Assembly: GCA_027622555.1 (NCBI GenBank)
Contig: JAQBYJ010000008.1
Span: 32,230-96,229 of the forward strand
DNA: 64,000 nt
Direction of reading: 5' to 3'
Source of the DNA: Verrucomicrobiota bacterium
GTDB lineage: Bacteria > Verrucomicrobiota > Verrucomicrobiia > Opitutales > UBA2995
In this document: piece after piece, positions 19,672 to 27,355 of the stretch
Layout of the letters: every line of letters begins with the position of its first letter
Position numbering within the stretch: the first letter of the stretch is position 1
Notes under the pieces: generated by a model
What the model saw: the letters and a program-made list of their open reading frames with translations, nothing else
What the model was told of the DNA's origin: nothing
Database searches by the model: none
Program-made: the position numbers and the translations under genes

Positions 19672-20856
19672 TTAGCCACCGACAACATTGGCCATATTGA
19701 AGATTGGCAAGAACATAGCCATAACAATTCCACCAATGACGATACCAAGAAAGCAGATAAGAATCGGTTCCATAAGGGAGGTAAGACCCGCGACCGTGGT
19801 TTCAATTTCCGAATCATAAAAATCTGAAATCTTGTCGAACATGTCGTCCATTTTACCGGTTTGTTCACCCGCTTTCGCCATGTGTTTCACCATCGGAGGA
19901 AAATAGGGTTTTTCTGCGAGAACCTCAGAAACCTGGCCGCCTTGATTGATAACACGGCTTACCTCTTTACAGGCAACCTCGATGTAGGTGTTGCCACTTG
20001 CGCGGGAAACAATGTCCAAAGCTTTTAGAATGGGAACACCACTTCGGAGGAGAATCGCAAAGGTTCGGCAAAAACGCGAAACAGCAATTTTTTGACTTAG
20101 TCCTCCTACAATAGGCAAACGGAACAACACCTTGTCTTTGAAAACCCGACCACGGGGTGTTGCCAGGAATTTTGCCAAAACCTTCCAAAATATAATACCT
20201 CCGATTATAACAAAAAGAATGTTACCCTTCAACCAGTCAGATACATCGATTAGCATCTGAGTTGGCATCGGTAGCTTAGCGCCCATGTCAGTGAACATTT
20301 CTTTAAATGTCGGAATAACAAATATCAACAGAACGTTCACCAACCCGACCGCAAGTAGGATAACGGCGATCGGATACATCAATGCGCTCTTTACCTTCTT
20401 GGTTAACTTCACCGAGTCTTCAAAATAAATAGCTACCTTCGCAAGGATCTCTGAAAGCTGTCCACTCGCTTCACCTGCTTCGACCATTGAGGTGAAGAGG
20501 TTATTAAATGCGCGTGGAAATTTCTTAACAGAATCGGAAAACGAGGTTCCGCTAGCGATGTCATTCTTAACATCACGAATGATAACCATAAATGTTTGGT
20601 CGTCTGTTTGTTCCTGAAGGGCATCCAAGCAGGAAACAAGCGGCAAACCAGCATCCAGCATTGAACCGAGCTGTTGGGTAAAAATCGTGAGGTCGGCAAG
20701 CTTGACCTTGTGCTTGGGCGCACGCTTTTCGTAAGACCTTTGTTTAGCCAAACGTTGAGACTCTGCGAAACTGATCTTCTTCTTTGTATTATGTGAAGTC
20801 CTTTTCGAACCGATATTAGCAGACGATGACGTGATAGGCATGATGTTTATAACCAT
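19672..20856 (-). CDS. pilC: Type IV pilus/type II secretion inner-membrane platform protein (PilC/GspF family)
   Basis: The 394-residue protein has two repeated T2SSF domains (about 60-185 and 265-385). Their signature helices are FTQQLGSMLDAGLPLVSCLD and FCRTFAILLRSGVPILKALD. Three TM segments lie near 160-180, 205-225 and 370-390. This polytopic protein couples the assembly ATPase to pilin or pseudopilin polymerisation. The N-terminus (about 1-50) is a basic extension. No pilB/pilT lies next to it; two prepilin-like genes occur 13 kb away (33423-34484). Whether it serves type IV pili or type II secretion cannot be decided here. Confidence 0.9.
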   Translation of the reverse strand: MVINIMPITSSSANIGSKRTSHNTKKKISFAESQRLAKQRSYEKRAPKHKVKLADLTIFTQQLGSMLDAGLPLVSCLDALQEQTDDQTFMVIIRDVKNDIASGTSFSDSVKKFPRAFNNLFTSMVEAGEASGQLSEILAKVAIYFEDSVKLTKKVKSALMYPIAVILLAVGLVNVLLIFVIPTFKEMFTDMGAKLPMPTQMLIDVSDWLKGNILFVIIGGIIFWKVLAKFLATPRGRVFKDKVLFRLPIVGGLSQKIAVSRFCRTFAILLRSGVPILKALDIVSRASGNTYIEVACKEVSRVINQGGQVSEVLAEKPYFPPMVKHMAKAGEQTGKMDDMFDKISDFYDSEIETTVAGLTSLMEPILICFLGIVIGGIVMAMFLPIFNMANVVGG

Positions 20857-20988
20857 GTGAACTGGAATGCCTTAGGCAATACAGAACATGGTTAAGAAAG
20901 TGTAAAATTTCACCTCAAAATTCCTCCAAAAAACTCAAAAAAGTGCTTGATCAATAAGACATTATTCCACGGAATAGCCGACTTTTCC

Positions 20989-21062
20989 GCGGGTGTAGTT
21001 CAGTGGTAGAACTCCAGCCTTCCAAGCTGGCTACGTCGGTTCGATTCCGTCCACCCGCACCA
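20989..21062 (+). tRNA. tRNA-Gly (anticodon TCC)
   Basis: The acceptor stem GCGGGTG pairs with CACCCGC. The anticodon arm CCAGC/GCTGG encloses the loop CTTCCAA, giving anticodon TCC. The T-arm contains GGTTCGATTCC. The CCA end is encoded at 21060-21062 after discriminator A; total 74 nt. A strong hairpin terminator follows at 21068. Confidence 0.97.
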
Positions 21063-21067
21063 CTTTT

Positions 21068-21102
21068 AAACGCCTCTATCCCGCGGGATGGAAGGCGTTT
21101 TT
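21068..21102 (+). terminator. Rho-independent terminator of tRNA-Gly
   Basis: AAACGCCT (21068-21075) pairs with AGGCGTTT. The interior also contains the palindrome ATCCCGCGGGAT, giving a long two-part hairpin ending in a T-run. It immediately follows the tRNA and separates it from the csoR promoter. Confidence 0.8.
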
Positions 21103-21185
21103 AGTGTACACTTAAAGTGTAGGCCATTTCAACCAAGCCGTTTCATCATAAAAACCTTCTGGCATTGTTAACTTTGACCTACCAC

Positions 21186-21213
21186 TTGACACTATACCCC
21201 CCGGGGGTACCTT
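21186..21213 (+). promoter_or_regulatory. csoR promoter with CsoR-type GC-rich operator
   Basis: TTGACA (21186-21191) is a perfect -35 box and TACCTT (21208-21213) a plausible -10 with a 16-bp spacer. The spacer is filled by the interrupted palindrome TACCCCC-C-GGGGGTA (21195-21209), matching the known style of CsoR/RcnR-family operators (G/C tracts flanked by TA). The operator would occlude the promoter, so the system is probably autorepressed. The -10 lies only 6 bp before the csoR ATG, which suggests a leaderless or nearly leaderless transcript. Confidence 0.8.
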
Positions 21214-21219
21214 GATCAC

Positions 21220-21489
21220 ATGATTCTTCCAGAATATAAAAACACGGCACTACGACGACTGAAGATTATTCAAGGGCAGGTAGGCGGTGTAAGCAAACTC
21301 GTTGATGAAGAGCGTTACTGTTTGGACATCCTTACCCAGATTGCGGCGATACAGGAAGCGCTAAGAGGTGTATCCAGGCAAGTTGTACGAAATCATCTTG
21401 AAACCTGTGTAACCGATTCTATTAAAAAAGGAAACGGAGAAGAGCACTACAAGGAACTGACAGATATCATGTTTAAACTTAGCAAGTGA
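21220..21489 (+). CDS. csoR: CsoR-family copper-sensing repressor
   Basis: The 89-residue all-helical repressor fits the family length. The opening RRLKIIQGQVGGVSKLVDE and the ERYCLDILTQIAAIQEALRG helix are diagnostic. The Cu(I)-site pattern is present: C34, H59 and C63 (H-x3-C in NHLETC). The nickel/cobalt RcnR and formaldehyde FrmR patterns use different ligands. Cu(I) binding should release the operator just upstream. The next gene, a metal permease of the same operon, begins 8 bp after this stop. The ATG at 21220 aligns with family N-termini. Confidence 0.92.
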   Translation: MILPEYKNTALRRLKIIQGQVGGVSKLVDEERYCLDILTQIAAIQEALRGVSRQVVRNHLETCVTDSIKKGNGEEHYKELTDIMFKLSK

Positions 21490-21496
21490 GGCCCGA

Positions 21497-22224
21497 ATGA
21501 ACCATTGGCTGAAAACGTTTTGGACCGAAACCTGGAGCATCCTTTTAGAAATGTCTCCCTACCTGAAGATCTGGGAGCAGCATACCTTAGCAATCCGTGG
21601 CTAACTTATGTGGCAGTTACCATGGTCGCAATTCCGCTCTATGTTTGCTCTACGGGTTCCATTCCAATCGCTTTTGCGTTTATGGCAGCCGGAGTAAGTC
21701 CGGGAGCAGCTCTCGTTTTTTTAATAGCCGGACCCGCTACAAATGTCGCTACGATCACAACGCTGGTAAAAATACTGGGGCGACGGACCATTGCGATTTA
21801 CCTCACATCCATTGTGCTCATTTCATGGTTTAGTGGTTTCTTGTTGGACGCATACGGAAGTAGCTTCGTTGGAAATTCAATAATGCTCCACACAGATCAC
21901 AGCAATCAATCCATCCTTCACTTCCTATCCGGCGTTGGATTAATTGCCATGCTGGGTTGGACATTCCTGTATCCAAAAATTAAAAAGCCTGCCCGAAATT
22001 CGTCGCTTGAGGGTTTAAGAACTTCAATTTTGAGAGTTGAAGGGATGACCTGTAGTCACTGCGCGAGTAGTGTCTCTCAAGCCGTATTAAGCATTCAAGG
22101 TGTTCAATCAGCTGAAGCAGACCACACACAGAACCTGATTTGGGCACACGGATACAACTACGATTTAACCGCCATTGGCAAAGCCGTCGTTGATGCCGGT
22201 TTTGAGTATAAAGGCCTGGCTTAA
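21497..22224 (+). pseudogene. SO_0444-type heavy-metal permease with HMA domain, internal deletion and frameshift
   Basis: The ATG at 21497, 8 bp after csoR and behind a GAGG, encodes MNHWLKTFWTETWSILLEMS then PYL, the usual N-terminus of SO_0444/DUF318 copper-zinc efflux permeases. It runs out of frame after SPYL and stops at 21602. The +1 frame starts at about 21540 with LPEDLGAAYLSNPWLTYVAV and continues as the second half of the same family (IPLYVCSTGSIPIAFAFMAA, GVSPGAALVFLIAGPATN). It ends with an HMA metal-binding domain (GMTCSHCASSV). The first permease half, including its own Cys-Ser-Cys segment, is missing. The join lies in CCCTACCTGAAGATCTG, where a CTACCTG-like micro-repeat could have mediated deletion. 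A TTG at 21505 could open the second frame (239 residues) but lacks a good ribosome site. The transporter is most likely non-functional unless the half protein works with a partner. Confidence 0.75.
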
Positions 22225-22236
22225 CCCTGTGGGACA

Positions 22237-22950
22237 TTGAACCTGATTCTTTTTAGTCCAACCGAGCTCGCGAGCCCTCTTTTATTAACCGATCCAAGGG
22301 CAAAACATATTCTCAATGTCCTCAACACGCAACAGGATGAATCCTTTGACGTTGGACAAATCAACGGCCCCCGAGGAAAAGCCAGGTTGATTAAGATAGA
22401 AAAGAATTCACTGCTACTGTCGTTCCAATGGGAAAAGGACACTCCGGAACTATACCCCATCGATCTTTGGGTGAGCTATTGTAGACCTCAAACTTGCAGA
22501 AAGATCCTTCAAGAATGTACTTCATTGGGTGTACGAAGTTTTACGTTTTTCGAAAGTGAAAAATCTGAACCGGGCTATAAAATGAGTCGCCTGTGGACTT
22601 CGGGAGAATCTGAGCGACTGATGCTCCAGGGAGCAGGACAAGCGTTTTGTACCAGGATTCCAAAGCTCACGCTTGTCTCTTCGTTGGAGGATGCGCTTCC
22701 CCACGCCTCAGTCGAGGGCAGCCGATTAGCAATGGACAACTATGAATCGACAAAAGAGTTGACCTCCATGGTTAAGAAAACCCTGCCTCTTACCGTGGCT
22801 CTGGGAGGGGAAAGAGGATGGAGTCAAAGTGAAAGAAACCTGCTTAGGGCCAATAACTTCATATTGACCGGTATGGGAACTCGAGTGTTGAGAACGGAAA
22901 CAGCCTGTATCGCGGCAATTTCAATCCTTAGAAGTAATATGAAGCTGTGA
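22237..22950 (+). CDS. RsmE-family 16S rRNA m3U methyltransferase (first paralogue)
   Basis: The 237-residue protein has an N-terminal PUA-like domain (about 1-72). A SPOUT methyltransferase domain follows, with the SAM-knot motifs VALGGERGWSQSE (about 190-202) and TGMGTRVLRTETA near 211-223. The family methylates U1498 N3 of 16S rRNA. A second, more canonical RsmE lies at 23857, so this copy may have another target. The start is a TTG at 22237, because the frame is closed 13 bp upstream. Its 3' end overlaps the convergent rsmD by 30 bp. It lies 12 bp downstream of the damaged permease frame. Confidence 0.85.
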   Translation: MNLILFSPTELASPLLLTDPRAKHILNVLNTQQDESFDVGQINGPRGKARLIKIEKNSLLLSFQWEKDTPELYPIDLWVSYCRPQTCRKILQECTSLGVRSFTFFESEKSEPGYKMSRLWTSGESERLMLQGAGQAFCTRIPKLTLVSSLEDALPHASVEGSRLAMDNYESTKELTSMVKKTLPLTVALGGERGWSQSERNLLRANNFILTGMGTRVLRTETACIAAISILRSNMKL

Positions 22951-23508
22951 ATCAGGTTTAAATATCGCCAAAGACGGTCCATCTCCCCGCGCCTTACCAA
23001 GCTGTTTGATTAACATCCAACCTTCCGAAGCCATAGTAACGCTAGCGGGTTTCTCGATCACTAGGGTTCCATCGGGACAAAGCAAGTCTCTGCCGATCCG
23101 AAACAGTTCAGCGATAATATTTGGGTAAAGCCGATAAGGCGGATCAGCAAAAACGATGTCAAAGCTCTTGGGATGAAACGAACTCCATTTAAAAACATCG
23201 GATCGAATAAACGAAACAGATGATGGGCTAACTCCCGCACTTTTCGCAACACGCGCAATATTTTCGGTCATACATCGAGCACAATGACGGTCGGATTCAA
23301 CAAAGACTCCTTCTGCAGCTCCTCGACTCCAGGCTTCCAAGCCATAAGCACCTGTTCCGGCAAAAAGATCAGCAAAGCGTACCCCCTTCACTTCGTTTCC
23401 GAGAGATGAAAACAAGGCTTCTCGAAGTACATCTGCGGCCGGTCTCGTTTTTTGGCCGGTAGGTGACACCAGTTGGATCCCTCGGGCTTTCCCTCCTGTA
23501 ATTCTCAT
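22921..23508 (-). CDS. rsmD: 16S rRNA (guanine966-N2)-methyltransferase
   Basis: The 195-residue class I SAM methyltransferase shows the RsmD N-terminal signature MRITGGKARGIQLVSP then RPAADVLREALFSSL. SAM motif I is FADLFAGTGAYGLEAWSRGA, and the catalytic motif IV is FADPPY, typical of N2-guanine and N6-adenine methylation. Length matches the family. The last 30 bp overlap the convergent RsmE-like gene, so antisense transcription through both ends is expected. Confidence 0.93.
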   Translation of the reverse strand: MRITGGKARGIQLVSPTGQKTRPAADVLREALFSSLGNEVKGVRFADLFAGTGAYGLEAWSRGAAEGVFVESDRHCARCMTENIARVAKSAGVSPSSVSFIRSDVFKWSSFHPKSFDIVFADPPYRLYPNIIAELFRIGRDLLCPDGTLVIEKPASVTMASEGWMLIKQLGKARGDGPSLAIFKPDSQLHITSKD

Positions 23509-23703
23509 TTAATGTGATTTCCTCTTGGATCTGCAATTTTATGGTAGGAATGTGAAAACTTAAAATGTTTACGCTCAGCGACTTAGAAAAATTGAAAATT
23601 TTCCAGGAAAAAAAGAGGAAAATTTTGAACGAAATCGAACAATTCTACGTCTTACTCTACATAGCTAATGAGCATTATTAGAGTATAGTTCATAGTTTCA
23701 GTC

Positions 23704-23745
23704 TAGTTTGTAGTTTGTAGTTTGTAGTTTGTAGTTTGTAGTTTG
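23704..23745. repeat. Six tandem TAGTTTG heptamers
   Basis: Six perfect copies of TAGTTTG occupy 42 bp, preceded by degenerate relatives (CATAGTTTCAG, GTATAGTTC). Copy number of such short tracts usually varies by strand slippage. The unit length is not a multiple of three and it lies outside coding sequence. Confidence 0.9.
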
Positions 23746-23752
23746 TTAAGCA

Positions 23753-23784
23753 AAAGAAGCTCCGTGAAGACGGAGCTTCTTTAT
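23753..23784 (+). terminator. Strong hairpin terminator (rightward)
   Basis: A 13-bp perfect stem, AAAGAAGCTCCGT with ACGGAGCTTCTTT, encloses the tetraloop GAAG. A-rich sequence lies on the left and T-rich on the right, so it could act in both directions. It sits about 70 bp upstream of the rsmE start and terminates nothing annotated on the plus strand. Confidence 0.75.
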
Positions 23785-23856
23785 GTACGCGATAATTAAA
23801 GAAAAGTTCATCGCTCGATCTGGACATTAATTGATAATGTGTAGGATCATGCGGCC

Positions 23857-24567
23857 ATGTCAGATTTTCGCAGCTATGCCAAAAACTTGGACTCTGAGGA
23901 GAACCGGATCAAGCTTTCGCCTTTTGAGTCACATCATCTGGTAAACACCAATCGGGCACGCAAAGGAGATTTAGTGGTAGTGTTTAACGGAATGGGAATT
24001 GAATGGAACTGTACTCTTGATGAAGCGGATAAGCGATGCGCAAGTCTTCAAAAATTAACCATTAAGCAATATCCCCACAACTTAGTTTGCATAACCCTGG
24101 CAATAGGAATCGTCAAAGGAAAGACCTTCGATATTATCTTAAGGCAGGCGACAGAACTCGGAGTCACCAGAATCCAGCCTCTACTTACTGAACGTACCAT
24201 AGTTAACTTGAAAGATGTTTCTTCAAAGTGCGAAAAATGGCAGAGCCATCTCATTGAAGGTTGCAAACAGAGCGGCAATCCCTGGCTTCCTGAATTGGCA
24301 ACCCCGGTTGCTTTAAAAACATTCATAGCCCATCATCCCTTAGAGTCGGCGGTTGTGGCCAGTTTGGAGAGTACTGCGAGGCCCTGGAGCGAAATTAATC
24401 CTTTGAAATCTACCACGCTATTTATCGGACCGGAAGGCGATTTTTCAGAGGACGAGTACCGCGAGTTTGAATCCAGAGGAGTTGTCCCGGTTTCATTGGG
24501 TCCCCATGTTTTGAGATCCGAAACGGCTGCCGTAACGGCGATTGCTCAATTGATGGCTAAATTTTAA
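23857..24567 (+). CDS. rsmE: 16S rRNA (uracil1498-N3)-methyltransferase
   Basis: The 236-residue protein has a PUA-like N-terminal domain (about 1-75) and a SPOUT C-terminal domain. It carries the canonical motifs KGKTFDIILRQATELGVTRI, GPEGDFSEDE and SLGPHVLRSETAAVTAI (the SAM-binding trefoil knot). This is the better match to housekeeping RsmE, which methylates U1498 in the decoding region. It differs clearly from the copy at 22237, so the two are old paralogues and not a recent duplication. It is divergent from rsmD. Confidence 0.92.
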   Translation: MSDFRSYAKNLDSEENRIKLSPFESHHLVNTNRARKGDLVVVFNGMGIEWNCTLDEADKRCASLQKLTIKQYPHNLVCITLAIGIVKGKTFDIILRQATELGVTRIQPLLTERTIVNLKDVSSKCEKWQSHLIEGCKQSGNPWLPELATPVALKTFIAHHPLESAVVASLESTARPWSEINPLKSTTLFIGPEGDFSEDEYREFESRGVVPVSLGPHVLRSETAAVTAIAQLMAKF

Positions 24568-24582
24568 TGCCGTTTAAAAAGG

Positions 24583-25641
24583 CTATTCTTCGCTTTCCAA
24601 CTGCGCCAACAGGAAAGTTGAAGGAGGAAAATTGAAACTATACAAAATGCGATGCAGCATATCTTTGTTATTAGACAATTGCATATAGGATCCGTTGAGC
24701 TCGATCGTAAAACTTCCCAACATGCTGGAATGGGTCAACATAAGAATCTGATCTCCAGGATCATTGATAAATTGGAGCCTTGCCCACTGTTTCCCGTCGA
24801 GCAAGACAACTTCCTGTTTCATAATTTGGTAGCCAGAATACTTACCTATCGCACGATTCACCTCTGAGCGTAAATAGGTTTTGTTATCCGAATACTCTTT
24901 GCTCGAATGACAGTTAAAGTAGATGTGGTCCTCAGTTCCTATGGAAACCACTTGGGAATTTTGCCTTACAAGCCATCCTTCAGGAACAAACACTTCGAAA
25001 GGAATTTCCTGCCCCCTGATAATTGAATCAGAAATCAGCGGTTCTGAATTCCAGGTGGATTCGTCTTCATTAGCGGTGACCAACACAACGGATTCCGTTG
25101 ACTCAGCGACTTCAATAGTAAGCTCCTCTGTCAAGTCGTTTTCGATCATTTGGTCGGCAGGTGCCTGATTGGCGATTTCCATTATCTCGGAGATTCCAAG
25201 TAATTCCGTACCGTCAACCTCTACCTGTTCCCCATCTTCGCCCAGATAGTAGATGCTACCACTTTCAGAATAGTACTGTTTCCCGCCCTCACCTTCGTAA
25301 ACGGGTACTTGGCTCAAAGATGTTGTTTCTTTGGGATCAGAAAAATCCATCACAACGGCCACTACGAAAATCATCATAATTAAACCTGACCCTTTGCCAA
25401 CAATTAGAATTAAAGCACTGTCTGGAAATATATCCAACCGTGCCATTTTCCACAAAAAGAAGAGTACCACAAAAATCGAAAGAGAAGTGCCAACAAAAGG
25501 TACTTGGCTGGCCAGAGCTCCAGCAAAAGCAGTGATTGCAAGAGGTTTGAAATACAGCTGAGCCTTCATGATGGATTTCCCAATCCACAGGAATGCGATT
25601 AGAATGATAGTTTCAATTAGGACCTCGAGAAGTACTTGCAT
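24583..25641 (-). CDS. Hypothetical membrane protein with acidic linker and soluble C-terminal domain
   Basis: I do not recognise this 352-residue protein. Three to four hydrophobic segments lie in the first 100 residues (near 5-23, 32-62, 77-99). A strongly acidic linker with Tyr/Gly/Glu-rich sequence follows (about 100-205). The C-terminal domain of about 130 residues is globular (EVFVPEGWLVRQNSQVVSIG, then MLTHSSMLGSFTIELNGSYM), perhaps a PsbP/PrcB-like beta fold by appearance only. It stands 114 bp downstream of the lipoyl-FabH fusion on the same strand. Confidence 0.65.
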   Translation of the reverse strand: MQVLLEVLIETIILIAFLWIGKSIMKAQLYFKPLAITAFAGALASQVPFVGTSLSIFVVLFFLWKMARLDIFPDSALILIVGKGSGLIMMIFVVAVVMDFSDPKETTSLSQVPVYEGEGGKQYYSESGSIYYLGEDGEQVEVDGTELLGISEIMEIANQAPADQMIENDLTEELTIEVAESTESVVLVTANEDESTWNSEPLISDSIIRGQEIPFEVFVPEGWLVRQNSQVVSIGTEDHIYFNCHSSKEYSDNKTYLRSEVNRAIGKYSGYQIMKQEVVLLDGKQWARLQFINDPGDQILMLTHSSMLGSFTIELNGSYMQLSNNKDMLHRILYSFNFPPSTFLLAQLESEE

Positions 25642-25755
25642 GGCGGGAGTCGACTAACCTACCAGCCTTAAACAGCCTTATATACGAAACGAGAGACAGC
25701 CTTTGAGGTGCCTGATTTTGATAATATTTTTAAAGACCCAAGCCGAGATGGGAAT

Positions 25756-27333
25756 TTACCATTCAAGCAATCCACCAGCATAAGTGAGACCAGCTCCCAC
25801 CGAGCAGAAAATAATCTTATCGCCTGATTCAAAAATGCCTTCTTCAGCGGCCCATCCAAGCGCCATTGAGACCGAGGCGGCAGAGGTATTCGCGTATTTA
25901 CCAATCGTCACAACAAAGCGATCGTATGGAATTCCAACCCGTTTACTAACCGCCTTAAGAATACGTTCGTTTGCCTGGTGAGGAACCACCCAATCGACAT
26001 CATCCACAGTCAGGTTTTCTCTATGGAGAGAATCCTCTATGATATCGGAGAACGCCACCACTGCATATTTAAACACAGCGGGCCCATTCATGGTTAGGTA
26101 AAATTTGGAAAGATCACTTCCGGGTTGGGCGATTGGAATCTTGGCACCCCCACCCGCTCGCTGAATGGCCTCGTATTGATTAGCATCACCGGTTAGGCGC
26201 AATCGATGTAATTGAGGACCCTCAGTAGCATCCGTTAACACGGCCGCTCCGGCACCATCTCCAAAAAGAAATGCGGTGCTGTAATCTTCAAAGTTTGTAA
26301 TCCGGGACAACAATTCCGCCGTCACGACCAATAATTTTGTGGCTGTGCCGGATCTAATAAACGCGCGGCCGGTTTCAAGAGCATATAACCAACCAGAGCA
26401 AGCTGCGTTCAAATCGAAGGCCAACGCGTGAGGAATTCCAAGATGTTTCGCGAGAGCACTGGCAGCACTGGGAACAGGTTGGTCCGGTATGATGGTCGCC
26501 AAAATGATCCCATCGATCTCGGATACATCGACCCCGGCCATGGCTAACGCTCGTTTGCTGGCCTTGGCGGCGTAGGTAGTAACATCTTCATCTGGCTCAG
26601 CAACTCGCCGTTGAGAAATGCCAGTGGTTTTAACAATTTCTTCCTCTGTTTTACCTGGAAATTTTTCGAGCAGCTCTTTGTTGGTTCGCACTTTATCTGG
26701 CACAGCAAACCCAATCCCGGCAACACAGACCGTTTCACGCGCAGGGGAAGCTGATGGGGCGGTTTCCAAAGAAGTAATGGACTCCGGTTGCGTTGCGATG
26801 TAGGCTTGAATATCATCTCCAGATACCCGGCCTCCCGGCCCAGTTGAAGAAATTTCGCTAATAGTGGCTGGGTCAAATCCGGCCTCTTTGGCAATTCTAA
26901 TTGCTTTGGGCGTCCACCTCAAATTCCCCGTATCGGACACCGCATGAAGCGATGCTCTAGCAACTTGTTTTGGTATTGGAACCGGTGACCCTTTTACTGC
27001 CTGCGTTGCCCGACTCACTTTTACGGCTGGTTCTTCAATTGTATCGGCTGCTGCATCGTTCACTTCAAGATGCTTTAAAGATACATCGTCCGTCTCAATC
27101 AGGAGGAATGGTGAATTCGCGTCCACAATGTCTCCAGCTCTGACTAATACCTTTTTGACAGTACCTGTGCAGGGCGCTTCAAAGTCGAATGCCGATTTAT
27201 CACTTTCCAACTCAGCACACTTCTGGCCCTTTTCAATCAAGTCGCCTGCCTCTATTTCGAGGTCTATCACAGTTAATTCGTTAACGGTAGCCCCCATGGA
27301 AGGGATCGGGATTTGAGCAACGAAAGTTTTCAT
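25756..27333 (-). CDS. Lipoyl domain + E3/E1-binding domain + FabH-type ketoacyl synthase fusion
   Basis: This 525-residue protein has three recognisable parts. Residues 3-80 are a biotinyl/lipoyl domain with the ESDKS turn, K46 being the predicted lipoylation site. Residues about 138-179 are a peripheral-subunit-binding domain (TPKAIRIAKEAGFDPATI, then STGPGGRVSGDDIQAYI) like that of 2-oxoacid dehydrogenase E2 chains. Residues about 200-525 are a beta-ketoacyl-ACP synthase III with an intact triad C312 (NAACSGW), H452 (PHQAN) and N482 (YANTSAAS). In E2 enzymes the third part would be the acyltransferase; here it is replaced by FabH. I infer that it could take acyl groups from a 2-oxoacid dehydrogenase complex and prime fatty-acid or polyketide-like synthesis. 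kdsA lies 22 bp upstream on the same strand. Confidence 0.9.
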   Translation of the reverse strand: MKTFVAQIPIPSMGATVNELTVIDLEIEAGDLIEKGQKCAELESDKSAFDFEAPCTGTVKKVLVRAGDIVDANSPFLLIETDDVSLKHLEVNDAAADTIEEPAVKVSRATQAVKGSPVPIPKQVARASLHAVSDTGNLRWTPKAIRIAKEAGFDPATISEISSTGPGGRVSGDDIQAYIATQPESITSLETAPSASPARETVCVAGIGFAVPDKVRTNKELLEKFPGKTEEEIVKTTGISQRRVAEPDEDVTTYAAKASKRALAMAGVDVSEIDGIILATIIPDQPVPSAASALAKHLGIPHALAFDLNAACSGWLYALETGRAFIRSGTATKLLVVTAELLSRITNFEDYSTAFLFGDGAGAAVLTDATEGPQLHRLRLTGDANQYEAIQRAGGGAKIPIAQPGSDLSKFYLTMNGPAVFKYAVVAFSDIIEDSLHRENLTVDDVDWVVPHQANERILKAVSKRVGIPYDRFVVTIGKYANTSAASVSMALGWAAEEGIFESGDKIIFCSVGAGLTYAGGLLEW

Positions 27334-27355
27334 CTTGGAAATATAAAATAGGTTT

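Larger units (their letters stand above)
23509..23856. other. Divergent intergenic region with repeats and an internal terminator
   Basis: These 348 bp separate the divergent rsmD and rsmE genes. They contain an inverted repeat (AAAATTTTCC 23595-23604 with GGAAAATTTT 23617-23626), a six-fold TAGTTTG heptamer and a strong hairpin terminator at 23753-23784. No open reading frame of note is present. A terminator between two divergent genes implies a separate transcript ending there; see findings. Confidence 0.6.

Noticed and set aside
23704..23745. Heptamer array considered as a CRISPR array
   Set aside because: Units are 7 bp with no spacers and there are no cas genes; it is a simple tandem repeat.
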